Under the pieces are notes generated by a model that was not told the DNA's origin, did no database searches, and saw only the letters and a list, made by a program, of their open reading frames with translations. Positions 31,601 through 40,572 of a stretch of 64,000 nt of DNA are shown here, in pieces. This DNA comes from Ichthyobacterium seriolicida (GTDB lineage: Bacteria; Bacteroidota; Bacteroidia; Flavobacteriales; Ichthyobacteriaceae). The translations under genes and the position numbers were made by a program. The stretch spans positions 938,672 through 1,002,671 of the forward strand of contig NZ_AP014564.1 of NCBI RefSeq assembly GCF_002369955.1. The letters run 5' to 3'. Position 1 is the first letter of the stretch. Each line of letters opens with the position of its first letter.

Positions 31601-32955
31601 TTCTTCCCATGGCTATATCCACTTCTGGAGGTGCAGAAGTACAACGTCCCTTAGCCACTGTTGTCATAGGGGGATTGATATCTGCTACATTCTTAACTCT
31701 AGTTGTTCTTCCAATATTGTATTTCTGGTTAGAGAATAGAAAAAAATCAAAAAATAATGTCACTTTTTTTAAAAATCCTCTATTGATCTTATTTCTGTTT
31801 TTAATGTGTGGTTTTCAAGTCAAATCACAAACTGTGGAAATTAGTCTAGATGATGCTGTAGACATGGCCGTGAAGAATCATCCGAGTATAGAAATTATCA
31901 ACTTAGAAATAACTAAGACAGAATCCCTAAGTAATCTGAATTACAATCTGGGAACTACTGATATATCATATGAAGGAGATAATGTTTTTAATGAAAATGA
32001 CCGACGAGCACATCAAATTAGCATAACACAGAATTTTCCAAATTTGGGGATAACTACAGCTCATAATACTTTACAGAGGGAAATCGCAGCTAAGAGTTTA
32101 TACGAAAAAGAAATAACTGAAAATGAGTTAAAGCGAATGGTAAAAAAGTTATATATGAGTATTCAATATAAAAAAGGATTGAAAAAAATATATACAGATT
32201 TATCTAAGGTGTATGAAGATTATTTTAATAAATCAAAGTCAAAACTAAGTGCTGGGAATATAAATGCCATAGAAAAACTAATTATAGAATCAAAATTTAA
32301 AGAATATCTATTGATGACAAATCAAATAGATATAGAAATTTCTAGTCTAGAAGAAGAATTTAGATTTCTGTTAAATACAGAAGATCCAATAAGCACTAAA
32401 GGAGAACTAGATGTCTTAGAATACAATATTAAAGATACTGAATCGAGTGCCTTACTAAAACGTAGTAAACAAAATATTGCTGTTGAAACTGCAAGGGCAG
32501 ACTTGCTAAAAAATAAACTATTGCCGAATTTAAGTATAGGGTACTCGGCTATAAATTCTAATGGTGTAGAGTGGTCTAATGGAATCAGATTGGGAATTAA
32601 TATTCCAATATTCAACAATATTGAAAGGAGAAATATAGATGCCAAAATCACAGATATAGCCATAGCTAGTGAATTACACAATTTAAATGAAACATGTGTA
32701 AAAGAGGATATACTAAAAGCTCAAAGAGATATTATGATCTATAAAAAAGGAATAGAATTTTACGAAAAACAAATGAAGACCATAAACTCTGAAATAATCA
32801 AAATGAGCAATCTAAACTATGAGACAGGAAATATATCCTATATAGAACTCCTAAACTCTATAGATCTAGCAATTAGTAATAACTGTAAGTATCTCAAACA
32901 AATTCTCGAATACAATAATGCTGTGGCTGACTATCAATTTATAACTAATCAATAA
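28645..32955 (+). CDS. czcA: CzcA-type heavy-metal RND pump fused to TolC-like outer membrane factor
   Basis: A 1436-residue protein. Residues 1 to about 1035 are a heavy-metal-efflux RND permease: NKFIISVLVLGLVIWGVFSL as first membrane helix, two large periplasmic loops, and GAIDFGLVVDGSVIIVES near residue 400. The DFG...DG motif in the fourth helix is characteristic of the divalent-cation (CzcA/CnrA) branch rather than CusA. After about residue 1040 a hydrophobic stretch (NPLLILFLFLMCGFQ) leads into an outer-membrane-factor domain of about 390 residues with the TolC-type opening VEISLDDAVDMAVKNHPS. Such pump-TolC fusions are known in Bacteroidota. Expected to export Zn, Co, Ni or Cd by proton exchange. 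The adaptor gene follows after 17 bases. Confidence 0.93.
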   Translation: MFNNIIAYSVKNKFIISVLVLGLVIWGVFSLKQLPIDAVPDITNNQVQIITVTPTLATQEVEQFITTPIELSLQALQKVTEIRSISRFGLSVITVVFDEKYDVYLARQLVGECLKKSEEELPKGLGAPEIAPISTGLGEIYQYVLRQSTDSTSEKRYSSTELRSIQDWIVKRQLLGIEGVAEVNSMGGFVKQYEISINPHILQSANISIIDILEALEDSNENTGGAYIEKTSNAYYIRSQGVLKSIRDIENTVITVRNDIPILIKNIATVNYGEAPRYGALVRDGQEVVGGKVMMFKGANASKVTSSIKERVEEIQKSLPKGVVIEPYLVRDTLVKTAIGTVKKNLIEGSLIVIFILVLLLGNWKAGLIVASIIPLSMLFAIAMMNLLGISANLMSLGAIDFGLVVDGSVIIVESIIHRMNVKHIGKRLTQSQMDDEVIKSSQKIRTSATFGEIIILIVYIPILALVGIEGKMFKPMAQTVMLAISGALILSLTYVPMMASVFLSKDIKDKKTIADKIMNFCYRMYTPVLDKAMEFKSLFIGGVVFLFFISLFVFSRMGSEFIPTLEEGDLALQQIIPPGSSLSQSIDITKRIQKKLLEDIPEIKEIVSNIGSAEIPTDPMPVEIADYIIIMQEDWLSNISRKEMFEKIEMSIKDFPGVDYEFSQPIQLRFNELMTGTKADIAIKLFGDDLEILHKKASEAEQIISAIEGVGTVNVEQTIGMPQIIISFDYEKMAQYGLHVKDVNKIIRSSFAGEKAGVVYEGEKKFDMVVRLDKNYRANLEDIDNLFIPLKNGRQVSLGNIASVDLIDAPMQISRENTNRRIVIGVNVGNTDIQTLVNKIKSELDKNISLPVGYYFRYGGQFENLREANERLAITLPIALGLILILLYLTFNSISQAFLIFTSIPLSAIGGIYALLIRDLPFSVSAGIGFIALFGVSVLNGIVLIGYFNQLKREGVTDINQRISIGTKTRLRPVLMTAIVASLGFLPMAISTSGGAEVQRPLATVVIGGLISATFLTLVVLPILYFWLENRKKSKNNVTFFKNPLLILFLFLMCGFQVKSQTVEISLDDAVDMAVKNHPSIEIINLEITKTESLSNLNYNLGTTDISYEGDNVFNENDRRAHQISITQNFPNLGITTAHNTLQREIAAKSLYEKEITENELKRMVKKLYMSIQYKKGLKKIYTDLSKVYEDYFNKSKSKLSAGNINAIEKLIIESKFKEYLLMTNQIDIEISSLEEEFRFLLNTEDPISTKGELDVLEYNIKDTESSALLKRSKQNIAVETARADLLKNKLLPNLSIGYSAINSNGVEWSNGIRLGINIPIFNNIERRNIDAKITDIAIASELHNLNETCVKEDILKAQRDIMIYKKGIEFYEKQMKTINSEIIKMSNLNYETGNISYIELLNSIDLAISNNCKYLKQILEYNNAVADYQFITNQ

Positions 32956-32972
32956 AGAACAATTTTGGTATA

Positions 32973-34190
32973 ATGAAATACACTAATACAATTATCAGAT
33001 ATACACTAATAGTACTATTTTTTTCTTGTGGTGAAAAAGAGTCTAATAAAAAACACTCACATGGTCATTCTGAAAAAAGTCATTCACATGATTCACATGA
33101 TCATGGAGATAAAGATGATCACGATTCACATGTGTCTTTAAGTAGAAAACAAATAAACACGATTGAATTAGAATTCGGTTATGTCTCAACTGTGAAAGTC
33201 AATGATTTTATAAAAGCGACGGGGACCCTTGGAGCTCCTCCAAAATACGATTATCACATAACTTCAAAAGCTCCTGGTTTTTTAAGAATAGAAAGCAAAT
33301 ACGTAGAGGGAGAATACATAAAAAAAGGAGCGATAATTTCATATTTAGAAAATTCTAGTCTCATAACTAAACAACAAGAATATCTAGAGGTGAAATCTAA
33401 ATTAGAACTAAAAAAAATGAATTTGAATAGACAAAGAGAATTAGTATCTGCTAATGCTGGAATAATCAAGGAGCTTCAAAAGGTGCAGTCCGAATATGAT
33501 ATTTTAGAAACACAATACATAAGCCTATCAAAACAATTGGAATATTTAGGTATTTCCACACGTGATTTAACCTCTAAAAATATAACTGAACGAATTGAGA
33601 TAACATCACCTACTAATGGATATATAACTGGAATAAATATGCGCAATGGGATGTATACAGAATCAAATAATTATCTGATGGAGATAATATCTAGTGAACA
33701 TCTACATTTAGAATTAAACGTTTTTGAAAAAGACATACAATTCGTAAAAGTTGGTCAAAAGATAAGTTATAACATGCCTGCCATGGGAAATATAAAATAC
33801 CTTGGAGAGGTCAGTGTCATTGGTAAAAAATTTGATAACGAATCTAGGACGGTTCGCGTGCATGGACATTTAGAGGGCGCACAGCCAGTATTTCTAAAAG
33901 ATTTATTTATAAATGCTAAGATATGGCTGAGCGATAATACTACAGAGGCTCTTCCAAATGAGTCTATCTTAAAAGAAGATAATCAATACTTTATCTACGT
34001 CGCCCAAGATGATTCTAAATCAGATGAAGTAGAATTTAAAAGGATAAATGTAATAGCTGGAGCTACCGAAAATGGATTTACAGCTGTGAAATTTTTAGAA
34101 GAAATCCCAAAAGACATGAAGATAGTAACAAAAGGAGCTTATTACGTTTTTTCTGAATCTAAAAAAGGAAGTCTAGCGCATGAACACTAA
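32973..34190 (+). CDS. czcB: RND efflux periplasmic adaptor lipoprotein, His-rich N-terminus
   Basis: A 405-residue membrane fusion protein of the HlyD/CzcB type. The signal peptide carries lipobox LFFSC (Cys19). Residues about 28-55 are a striking His/Asp/Ser segment (HSHGHSEKSHSHDSHDHGD), a likely metal-binding tail. The barrel-sandwich/lipoyl half motif is around KAPGFLRIESKYVEGEYIKK, followed by an alpha-hairpin (about 125-185) with heptad-like character, a second lipoyl half (ITSPTNGYITGINMRNG) and a beta-barrel domain. It lies directly downstream of the pump gene, completing a tripartite exporter in which the TolC part is fused to the pump. The symbol follows the pump assignment and is less certain. 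Confidence 0.88.
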   Translation: MKYTNTIIRYTLIVLFFSCGEKESNKKHSHGHSEKSHSHDSHDHGDKDDHDSHVSLSRKQINTIELEFGYVSTVKVNDFIKATGTLGAPPKYDYHITSKAPGFLRIESKYVEGEYIKKGAIISYLENSSLITKQQEYLEVKSKLELKKMNLNRQRELVSANAGIIKELQKVQSEYDILETQYISLSKQLEYLGISTRDLTSKNITERIEITSPTNGYITGINMRNGMYTESNNYLMEIISSEHLHLELNVFEKDIQFVKVGQKISYNMPAMGNIKYLGEVSVIGKKFDNESRTVRVHGHLEGAQPVFLKDLFINAKIWLSDNTTEALPNESILKEDNQYFIYVAQDDSKSDEVEFKRINVIAGATENGFTAVKFLEEIPKDMKIVTKGAYYVFSESKKGSLAHEH

Positions 34191-34215
34191 AAAACACGAA
34201 TAGATACTTTGCTGA

Positions 34216-34246
34216 AAAAAAAGAGGGCTTTTAGCCCTTCTTTTTA
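34216..34246. terminator. Bidirectional terminator between the metal operon and DUF6787 gene
   Basis: AAGAGGGCT and AGCCCTTCTT form a short stem with A-rich and T-rich flanks, placed between two convergent genes. It overlaps the last codons of the minus-strand gene. Confidence 0.75.
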
Positions 34247-34554
34247 GAAAATTTAAATCCTAATTTGCTGAACATTTTTTTTTCAAACTCTAGGAAAAAA
34301 TCGAACATTCCAAAGATAAAACCATAGAAAATCAAAAGCACTTGATAAGCTGGAAATACTATTAAAATCCACATCAAAAACCTGATATACAAGGAGGCAT
34401 CTGAACTTATGCCTAATAACTCAAATGCCAGTTTCTTTACATAAACTGAAGAAGAGCCAGTGACGGAAAACACCAAGAGTATTTTAAATAATTCCCAATT
34501 GCTGTTAACTTTCCATCTCTCTTTCAATCTATTGATCATGCTATTTTCTTTCAC
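34231..34554 (-). CDS. DUF6787-like small membrane protein
   Basis: A 107-residue protein with two predicted membrane helices (about residues 22-45 and 60-90: [20 protein letters not shown] and [16 protein letters not shown]). The charged N-terminus contains [12 protein letters not shown], typical of the DUF6787 proteins of Flavobacteriia, and the C-terminus is basic (KFSKKKG). The start at 34554 overlaps the end of eno by 14 bases; an internal Met at codon 6 (34539) would remove the overlap. Last gene of the carA-eno operon. Function unknown. Confidence 0.75.
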   Translation of the reverse strand: MKENSMINRLKERWKVNSNWELFKILLVFSVTGSSSVYVKKLAFELLGISSDASLYIRFLMWILIVFPAYQVLLIFYGFIFGMFDFFLEFEKKMFSKLGFKFSKKKG

Positions 34555-35839
34555 TTACTTTAAAAGTTTTTATTCCAGGGAAATATGAGTTGTCACCTAA
34601 CTCCTCTTCTATTCTTAATAGTTGATTGTACTTTGCCATTCTATCTGAACGGGATAAAGAGCCAGTTTTTATCTGACCTGCATTTAAAGCCACAGATAAA
34701 TCAGCTATGGTAGCATCCTCTGTTTCGCCAGAACGATGACTAATGACAGAAGTATATCCTGCATTTTTAGCCATATTTACAGCTTTGATAGTTTCAGACA
34801 AGGTTCCTATCTGATTGACCTTTATAAGTATAGAGTTAGCTACATTGCTATTTATCCCTTCACTTAACTTTTCGACATTAGTGACAAAGAGATCATCTCC
34901 AACTAACTGAACCCTATCTCCTATTTTGTCGGTAAGTGTTTTCCATCCATGCCAATCATTCTCATCCATGCCATCTTCTATTGATATGATAGGATATTTC
35001 AAAGATAAATCACACAGATAATTGGCTTGTTCTTCAGAGGTTAAAACTCTAGCTCCTTGCCCTTCGAAAATAGTGTAATCGTATTTCCCTTCTTTATAGA
35101 ATTCTGAAGAGGCTACATCTAATGCTATCATGATATCTTCTCCAGCTACATAAGCAGCATTTTCTATAGCTTGCAAAATAGTATCTAAAGCATCTTCAGT
35201 CCCTTTCAATTTTGGAGCAAATCCACCTTCATCACCAACAGAAGTAGTTAATCCTCGTTTTTTCAATACCATTTTTAAATGATGAAAAACATCGGTACCC
35301 ATACGTAATGAGTCACTAAAATTAGTCGATTTTACAGGTATTATCATAAACTCTTGAAAAGCTATGGGCGAATCAGAATGAGAACCTCCATTTATTATAT
35401 TCATCATAGGCACGGGAAGAGTATTGGCATTTATTCCTCCTATATAACGATAAAGAGGTATATTGAGCGAAGCCGCCGCTGCTTTAGCCACAGCTAAAGA
35501 AACTCCTAAAATAGCATTAGCTCCTAACTTAGATTTATTCTTAGTCCCATCCATTTCTATCATCAAATTATCTATATGAGACTGATCAAAAACGGAAACG
35601 CCAATTAGCTTTTGTGATATTTTACCATTTACATTCTCAATGGCTCTCTTGACCCCTTTTCCAAAATATAAACTTCCTCCATCTCTCAACTCAACAGCTT
35701 CATGCTGACCTGTGGAAGCCCCCGAAGGAACTGAATATCTTCCAATAGTTCCATTGTCTGTAACTACATCTACCTCTATTGTAGGGTTCCCTCTAGAATC
35801 TAAGATCTGTCTGGCGTGAACCTTTGATATAACACTCAT
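34541..35839 (-). CDS. eno: Enolase
   Basis: A 432-residue cytoplasmic glycolytic enzyme converting 2-phosphoglycerate to phosphoenolpyruvate. Visible signatures include [17 protein letters not shown], the SGASTGxxEAVELRD loop, the metal ligands around [22 protein letters not shown] and [10 protein letters not shown], the enolase signature [13 protein letters not shown] with its catalytic Lys, and [15 protein letters not shown]. Full family length. Its start lies 2 bases after the carA stop, so the two are almost certainly cotranscribed and translationally coupled, an arrangement common in Flavobacteriia. Confidence 0.98.
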   Translation of the reverse strand: MSVISKVHARQILDSRGNPTIEVDVVTDNGTIGRYSVPSGASTGQHEAVELRDGGSLYFGKGVKRAIENVNGKISQKLIGVSVFDQSHIDNLMIEMDGTKNKSKLGANAILGVSLAVAKAAAASLNIPLYRYIGGINANTLPVPMMNIINGGSHSDSPIAFQEFMIIPVKSTNFSDSLRMGTDVFHHLKMVLKKRGLTTSVGDEGGFAPKLKGTEDALDTILQAIENAAYVAGEDIMIALDVASSEFYKEGKYDYTIFEGQGARVLTSEEQANYLCDLSLKYPIISIEDGMDENDWHGWKTLTDKIGDRVQLVGDDLFVTNVEKLSEGINSNVANSILIKVNQIGTLSETIKAVNMAKNAGYTSVISHRSGETEDATIADLSVALNAGQIKTGSLSRSDRMAKYNQLLRIEEELGDNSYFPGIKTFKVSERK

Positions 35840-35841
35840 AT

Positions 35842-36960
35842 TTACTTAGTTTTTTTATACTGTTTTACACTCTCTATAAATTGATCAAATAAATAATACG
35901 AATCATGAGGACCTGGTCCTGATTCTGGATGATATTGCACAGAAAAACAATTTTTATCTTTTATACACATGCCAGCTATAGTCTGATCATTGAGATGTAT
36001 ATGGGTCACATCTATTTCTTGGTGTTTTTTTACTGCTTCTTTATCTACGACAAAGCCGTGATTTTGAGAAGTTATCTCTCCTCTTTGTGTTAAGAGATTT
36101 TTCACAGGGTGATTTATGCCTCTATGTCCTTTGTGCATTTTATAAGTCGGTATGTCATTTGCTAGAGCTATTATTTGGTGTCCTAAGCAAATGCCGAAAA
36201 GAGGCAGTTTTCTATCTATAATTGTTTTTGCTAGTTTTTGTACACTTCTTAATGGAGTTGGATCTCCAGGGCCATTGCTGAGAACATAGCCATCTGGATT
36301 CCAAGAGCTGATCTCTTCAAATGAACAATCATATGGAAACACCTTTATATAACACCCTCTATTAGATAGATTCTTGAGTATACTCTTTTTTAATCCCAAA
36401 TCTAATACAGCTATTTTCATATTACTATTGGTGTCTTCACCAAAGAAATAAGGACTTTTAGTAGATACTTTAGAGACCAATTCTAGATTTTCCATACTGG
36501 GAACCTCCGATAATATTTCTCTCAATTTATCTATTTCCAAAATTTCAGAAGAGATGATAGAATTCATAGCTCCTTTATCCCTTATATGTCTAACTACAGC
36601 CCTAGTATCTACATCGGAAATGACAATTTTATTTTGTCTTGAGAAGTATGATAACAAATCTTCATTGGCTAGTGATCTGGAATAAGACAGACTGAAATTC
36701 TTGCAGATTAATCCAGCTATTTTTATGCTATCTGATTCTATATCGCTTTTGCATGTGCCATAATTGCCTATATGAGCATTTGTGGTCACTACTAGTTGAC
36801 CAAAATAAGAAGGATCTGTAAAAATCTCTTGATAACCAGTCATGCCCGTATTAAAACACAGCTCCCCATAGGATGTGCCTTTCTTTCCCACAGCGCTACC
36901 GTAAAAAATAGTTCCATCTTCTAATAACAATACTGATGGGTCTTTGAACATATATTTCAT
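35842..36960 (-). CDS. carA: Carbamoyl-phosphate synthase small subunit
   Basis: A 372-residue glutaminase subunit supplying ammonia to CarB for pyrimidine and arginine synthesis. The N-terminal domain starts [16 protein letters not shown]. The class I glutamine amidotransferase domain has SNGPGDP, the nucleophile loop FGICLGHQI with its Cys, and the catalytic QYHPE. The start MKYMFKDPS was chosen at 36960; an alternative ATG at codon 4 is possible. First gene of the carA-eno-DUF6787 operon. carB is not in the window. Confidence 0.97.
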   Translation of the reverse strand: MKYMFKDPSVLLLEDGTIFYGSAVGKKGTSYGELCFNTGMTGYQEIFTDPSYFGQLVVTTNAHIGNYGTCKSDIESDSIKIAGLICKNFSLSYSRSLANEDLLSYFSRQNKIVISDVDTRAVVRHIRDKGAMNSIISSEILEIDKLREILSEVPSMENLELVSKVSTKSPYFFGEDTNSNMKIAVLDLGLKKSILKNLSNRGCYIKVFPYDCSFEEISSWNPDGYVLSNGPGDPTPLRSVQKLAKTIIDRKLPLFGICLGHQIIALANDIPTYKMHKGHRGINHPVKNLLTQRGEITSQNHGFVVDKEAVKKHQEIDVTHIHLNDQTIAGMCIKDKNCFSVQYHPESGPGPHDSYYLFDQFIESVKQYKKTK

Positions 36961-37190
36961 CCTTGGGATACCGTTTTAGTAGATTTATGTTATCAATTAC
37001 AATTTAGCATCAAAATACGATAGATAGAATTGCTGTTTATCATGAATTCCCTTTGGGATTTACTAGGGGCAAATGTATCAAAAAAACATATAGCTCAGTT
37101 AATTACATTTTATGTCGACTAATATTTTAATCAAAAAAAAATATTTTTTAAAAAAAACATTTCCGATAAAATAAAAAGTATAATTTTGCA
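36961..37190. other. Intergenic region between carA and tRNA-Asp
   Basis: Divergent spacer that must hold the carA promoter on the minus strand. A near-match to the -7 box (TATTTTG, one base short) lies at 37013-37019 on the minus strand. Apart from A-rich tracts near 37130-37160 I see no gene or repeat. Confidence 0.5.
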
Positions 37191-37198
37191 TCCGTTCC
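37191..37198 (+). promoter_or_regulatory. Promoter -7 box of tRNA-Asp
   Basis: TAATTTTG is an exact TAnnTTTG match, about 30 bases before the mature tRNA 5' end. Confidence 0.75.
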
Positions 37199-37229
37199 AA
37201 GTCACACAAAAGTGGTGATTTGTCAAAAT

Positions 37230-37303
37230 GGTCTGGTAGTTCAGTTGGTTAGAATACATGCCTGTCACGCATGGGGTCACGGGTTCGAGTCCCGTCCAGA
37301 CCG
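37230..37303 (+). tRNA. tRNA-Asp (GTC)
   Basis: Cloverleaf of 74 bases: acceptor GGTCTGG pairs with CCAGACC, discriminator G, D-arm AGTTCAGTTGGTTAGAAT, anticodon loop CTGTCAC with GTC at 37264-37266, T-arm with GGGTTCGAGTCCC. CCA is not encoded. Confidence 0.97.
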
Positions 37304-37323
37304 CTAAACATTAAAAATGAAAG

Positions 37324-37355
37324 CCTTGAGTATTGAATACTTGAGGTTTTTTTTT
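37324..37355 (+). terminator. Terminator after tRNA-Asp
   Basis: CCTTGAGTAT pairs with ATACTTGAGG (with G-T pairs) around a 3-base loop, followed by nine T. Confidence 0.88.
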
Positions 37356-37457
37356 GTTATGTACAGGGTCGGCAATAGGGTTGGGATATATTTGCTAAAC
37401 TCCACAATATCTATTCAATAGTTTTTAACATTACAGGATAATCGGCGTGTTAATGTA

Positions 37458-37465
37458 TAATTTTG
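37458..37465 (+). promoter_or_regulatory. Promoter -7 box of the AAA ATPase gene
   Basis: TAATTTTG, an exact TAnnTTTG match, 16 bases before the ATG at 37482, implying a very short leader and an independent promoter. Confidence 0.65.
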
Positions 37466-37481
37466 TACAAACCAAATTCAC

Positions 37482-40061
37482 ATGGCTTCAACATCAAAAA
37501 TTGAGAAAGGACCTATCGATTATCTTTGGGAATGGGCAAACGAAAATGGATATTGGAGCAAATCTTTAGTTAAGATGGTTGTATCAACCGAATCCAACCT
37601 TACAGAATCAGATAGGAAATCAGTCTTTGATAAGTATCTTGGTTCTATTGGTGTCAAGGAAACTACTGCTACCAATTCAATAACCAAACCTTCCTACTCA
37701 CCAACCAATCATAGAATTACTCTTGAATCATTATCAAGCATTAGAGGTGTTAATCGCTTAGCTGAAAATCAAACTTTAAAATTTAGCCCTAACATAACGA
37801 TAGTCTACGGACAAAATGGTACGGGGAAAACTGGATATGTGAGAATTCTAAAGTCACTTGGATTTAGCTATGAAAGTAGATCTAAAATTTTCTCTGATAT
37901 CTCCGAAGAGCAAATCCCTCAAAGTGGCAAGATAAGTTATAAGTTAGGTGAAGAAGATAAAACAACTAAATGGAATGGTATCGATTCAAATTCAGAATTA
38001 GAGGGTATATCTGTATTCAATAATAACTGTGTTAACATTACTCTTACAAGCGTTAGGGAATTAATTGTCACACCAATTGGCTTCCATCTTTTTAACATAG
38101 TTACTAAGGAATTGGATGTTCTGCTTAAAATGTTGGATACGGAAATTGAAAACTGTACTGTAAGCTTGGAATGGGCAGAAAAACTTAACGAAGGGACTGA
38201 ACAACATTCCTTTATCAATAAAATACTATCTCATAATATCGATAAAAAGCTATTTTATGAGTCTAAAATAAAAACCCTTAAAGAATTGTCTAAATGGGAT
38301 TCTCTTGAGGATCAAGCAAAACTTGACCAGCAAGAGGAAGAATTAAAAGGACTTAATAAAGAATTGTTATTACATAAGTCTAAACTTTTAGACGACCAAA
38401 TTACCGAACTAAACGAGATAAAATCTAGAGTTGAAGCAATATCGTCTTTATTAACTAAAGAACTTTGGGAATCTTTCTTAAAACAGGAAGAGTGCATCCA
38501 AGGGCTTAGAGCTACTAGCAAATCTAAAATTGAAGATGTAGCTAAAGAAAATGAAGTGAAGTTTTACAAATCAGAACAATTTAATTCATTCATAAAGGTA
38601 GCGGAGGAATACATCAAACTACTAGATAAGGAAAGCTATCCAAAAGAAGGTGATGAATGTGTTTATTGCAAACAACCATTGCAAACAGAAAAATCTATTG
38701 AATTACTTAATAACTACAGAAGGTTATTAAATTCGGACACTGAATCGAAACTATTAAAAGCTAAGGAAAGCCTTGACTTACTGAAAAAGGAAGTAAGTAA
38801 CATTCAAACTGACTATGTGTTTCATCAAAAAAGTTTTGGTGAAACTGATAAGGGTACACCAGTCCAACCAGAGGAAATAATTTTATACAGCAAAAATCTG
38901 GAATTAATTAAATCTAGGATGTTAGGGAATACCCCATCCAAGGATTTGGATTTCGAGATTGACTATAACTCGATATTACAATTGCTCTTAGATAGAATTC
39001 GTGATCTCTCAGAGGAAAAGGAAGATATTGATAAGAAGGCATTAAATCCTCAAGAGGAAGAGAACAAAATAAAGAAGTTAATTAAGGAGTTAAAGGACCG
39101 CAAACTTTTAAGTGAAAAGAAAGAAGAGGTAGTTCGGGCTTTAGATAGTCATAAAATGAGGGACCTGTTATATTCAAATAGATCTAGTTTCTTTACAACA
39201 AAAATAAGTAAGAAAGCAACCAAGGCCAGAAGAGCCTTGTTAGCTAAAAATTTTGAGGGTATCTTTCAGGGAGAACTCAAAAAGCTTAAAAAATCTCACC
39301 TTCCCATTGAGTTAAATTTTGGTACCGAAAAAGGGAAAACAAAGATCAAGCAAAGTATGCATAATAACTTCTCTTTGCTTGATGTATTGAGCGAGGGAGA
39401 ACAGAAAGCAATAGCATTAGCTGAGTTCTTAACCGAACTTCAATTAGACCCTACTAATGCTCCTGTTGTTTTTGATGACCCTGTAAACAGTTTTGACCAT
39501 ATAATAATAGACGACTTTGCAGAAAGACTGGTTGAGTTGTCGTCAGATAGACAAATTGTTGTCTTTACGCATTCTATTTTACTGTATAACAAATTCTTAG
39601 ATATTAAGCTAGAGGCAACTACTGCAATTCAACTATACAATGTAACGCAACAATATGGTAAGACAGGTGTGTTATCCGAAGGTGAAGAGTTAAACAGTGT
39701 AGGTAGTTATATCAAAAAGGTTAAACTATTAATTGACGGTAGTGAAAAAGACAGGCGAGAGGAACAGGTGTCAGCAGAAGGATATGGACATCTAAGGTCA
39801 GCAGTTGAATTATGTATTGAACACGAAGTACTTAAAGGAACAGTTGAACGATATAAAAGGAATATATCGCTAGGTAAATTTTTGAGGATAGACGGGGATT
39901 TGATTAATAATAACAAAAGAGAGTTAATTAAAATTTTTAAAACTTGTTGCAAATATATTGATGGACATAGTAATCCAGCAATTATTGACCAAGCCCCCAC
40001 TTTAACTCAATTAAAAAAGGATTTTGAAGACTTTAAGGAAATTAGAAAAAAATTTAAGTAG
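37482..40061 (+). CDS. Rad50/RloC-like AAA ATPase with zinc-hook and C-terminal effector-like domain
   Basis: An 859-residue protein of the AAA_13 type. An N-terminal helical segment (about 1-75) is followed by an ABC-type ATPase head split by a coiled coil: Walker A GQNGTGKT (residues 110-117), long charged helices about 240-600, a CxxC zinc-hook-like CVYCKQPL (Cys393, Cys396) at the apex, signature LSEGEQKAIALAEF (about 635), Walker B VVFDDPVNSFD (about 663-673) and the switch VFTHS (about 697). The C-terminal 120 residues form a separate domain beginning GHLRSAVELCIEHE. In RloC and PrrC anticodon nucleases a comparable C-terminal region uses Arg, Glu and His; R772, E776 and H829 are possible counterparts, which is unproven. 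It sits alone beside tRNA-Asp, with IS debris immediately after its stop. Likely a phage-defence gene. Confidence 0.8.
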   Translation: MASTSKIEKGPIDYLWEWANENGYWSKSLVKMVVSTESNLTESDRKSVFDKYLGSIGVKETTATNSITKPSYSPTNHRITLESLSSIRGVNRLAENQTLKFSPNITIVYGQNGTGKTGYVRILKSLGFSYESRSKIFSDISEEQIPQSGKISYKLGEEDKTTKWNGIDSNSELEGISVFNNNCVNITLTSVRELIVTPIGFHLFNIVTKELDVLLKMLDTEIENCTVSLEWAEKLNEGTEQHSFINKILSHNIDKKLFYESKIKTLKELSKWDSLEDQAKLDQQEEELKGLNKELLLHKSKLLDDQITELNEIKSRVEAISSLLTKELWESFLKQEECIQGLRATSKSKIEDVAKENEVKFYKSEQFNSFIKVAEEYIKLLDKESYPKEGDECVYCKQPLQTEKSIELLNNYRRLLNSDTESKLLKAKESLDLLKKEVSNIQTDYVFHQKSFGETDKGTPVQPEEIILYSKNLELIKSRMLGNTPSKDLDFEIDYNSILQLLLDRIRDLSEEKEDIDKKALNPQEEENKIKKLIKELKDRKLLSEKKEEVVRALDSHKMRDLLYSNRSSFFTTKISKKATKARRALLAKNFEGIFQGELKKLKKSHLPIELNFGTEKGKTKIKQSMHNNFSLLDVLSEGEQKAIALAEFLTELQLDPTNAPVVFDDPVNSFDHIIIDDFAERLVELSSDRQIVVFTHSILLYNKFLDIKLEATTAIQLYNVTQQYGKTGVLSEGEELNSVGSYIKKVKLLIDGSEKDRREEQVSAEGYGHLRSAVELCIEHEVLKGTVERYKRNISLGKFLRIDGDLINNNKRELIKIFKTCCKYIDGHSNPAIIDQAPTLTQLKKDFEDFKEIRKKFK

Positions 40062-40069
40062 TAACGGAC

Positions 40070-40187
40070 GACACTATCGCGTAAAGTGTGTAAATAAAAA
40101 ATGACATATTTTTTTGTTTTTATTCATAGACACTATCGCGTAAAGTGTGTAAATAAAAAATGACATATTTTTTTGTTTTTATTCATA
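40070..40187 (+). repeat. Two tandem 59-bp copies of an IS256-type terminal sequence
   Basis: Units at 40070-40128 and 40129-40187 are identical and start GACACTATCGCGTAAAGTGT. The terminal motif is that of the IS256 remnant just downstream, so one end was duplicated in tandem, for example by abortive or one-ended transposition. The first unit lies 8 bases after the ATPase stop codon. Confidence 0.9.
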
Positions 40188-40201
40188 GCCGAACTCTTTT
40201 G

Positions 40202-40513
40202 TCAAAAAATAGTTAAAAATTGATTCAAAATTATTCCCCAATTTGGTATGGGTTTAGACCATTTTTTTGTAGCCTCCCTCAGAGCTAAAAAAGCAGATTT
40301 CATAACAGCATCATCAGTTGGGAATGACAATTTGTTTTTGGTGTATTTCCTGATTTTTCCATTGAGGTTTTCAATCAAGTTGGTCGTGTAAATAATTTTC
40401 CTGATTTCTACGGGAAACTCATAAAAAGCAGATAGCTCTTCCCAGTTATCTCGCCAGCTTTTAACAGCATAAGAATACTTAGATTCCCACGTCTTTGTAA
40501 AGTCATTTAGGGC
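40202..40513 (-). pseudogene. IS256-family transposase, C-terminal fragment
   Basis: Read on the minus strand it encodes about 104 residues, including [55 protein letters not shown] and [13 protein letters not shown], which are typical of the C-terminal end of IS256 (Mutator-type) transposases. The 5' part is missing: at 40513/40514 the coding sequence abuts another IS end. It stops with TGA (40202-40204). Confidence 0.88.
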
Positions 40514-40538
40514 GACACTATCCTGAAAAGTGTGTAAA
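40514..40538 (+). repeat. Isolated IS256-type terminal repeat
   Basis: GACACTATCCTGAAAAGTGT is a diverged version of the ends at 40070 and 40129, in the same orientation, and directly abuts the truncated transposase. It marks a second insertion or a deletion junction. The interior of this second element is not recognisable before the IS982-type element begins at 40573. Confidence 0.7.
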
Positions 40539-40572
40539 GTTTATATTTAGGATAAAAAAAAATCTAGATATT

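Noticed and set aside
31741-31830. CzcA-TolC junction as a lost stop codon between two genes
   Set aside because: Such fusions of about 1440 residues are known in Bacteroidota, and the junction helix fits a membrane-crossing linker. There is no leftover start or spacer.
37270-40540. Attachment-site direct repeat of the tRNA-Asp 3' end downstream of the ATPase
   Set aside because: I did not see the GGGTTCGAGTCCCGTCC segment repeated at the far edge. No integrase is present. Island insertion at the tRNA is therefore not shown.
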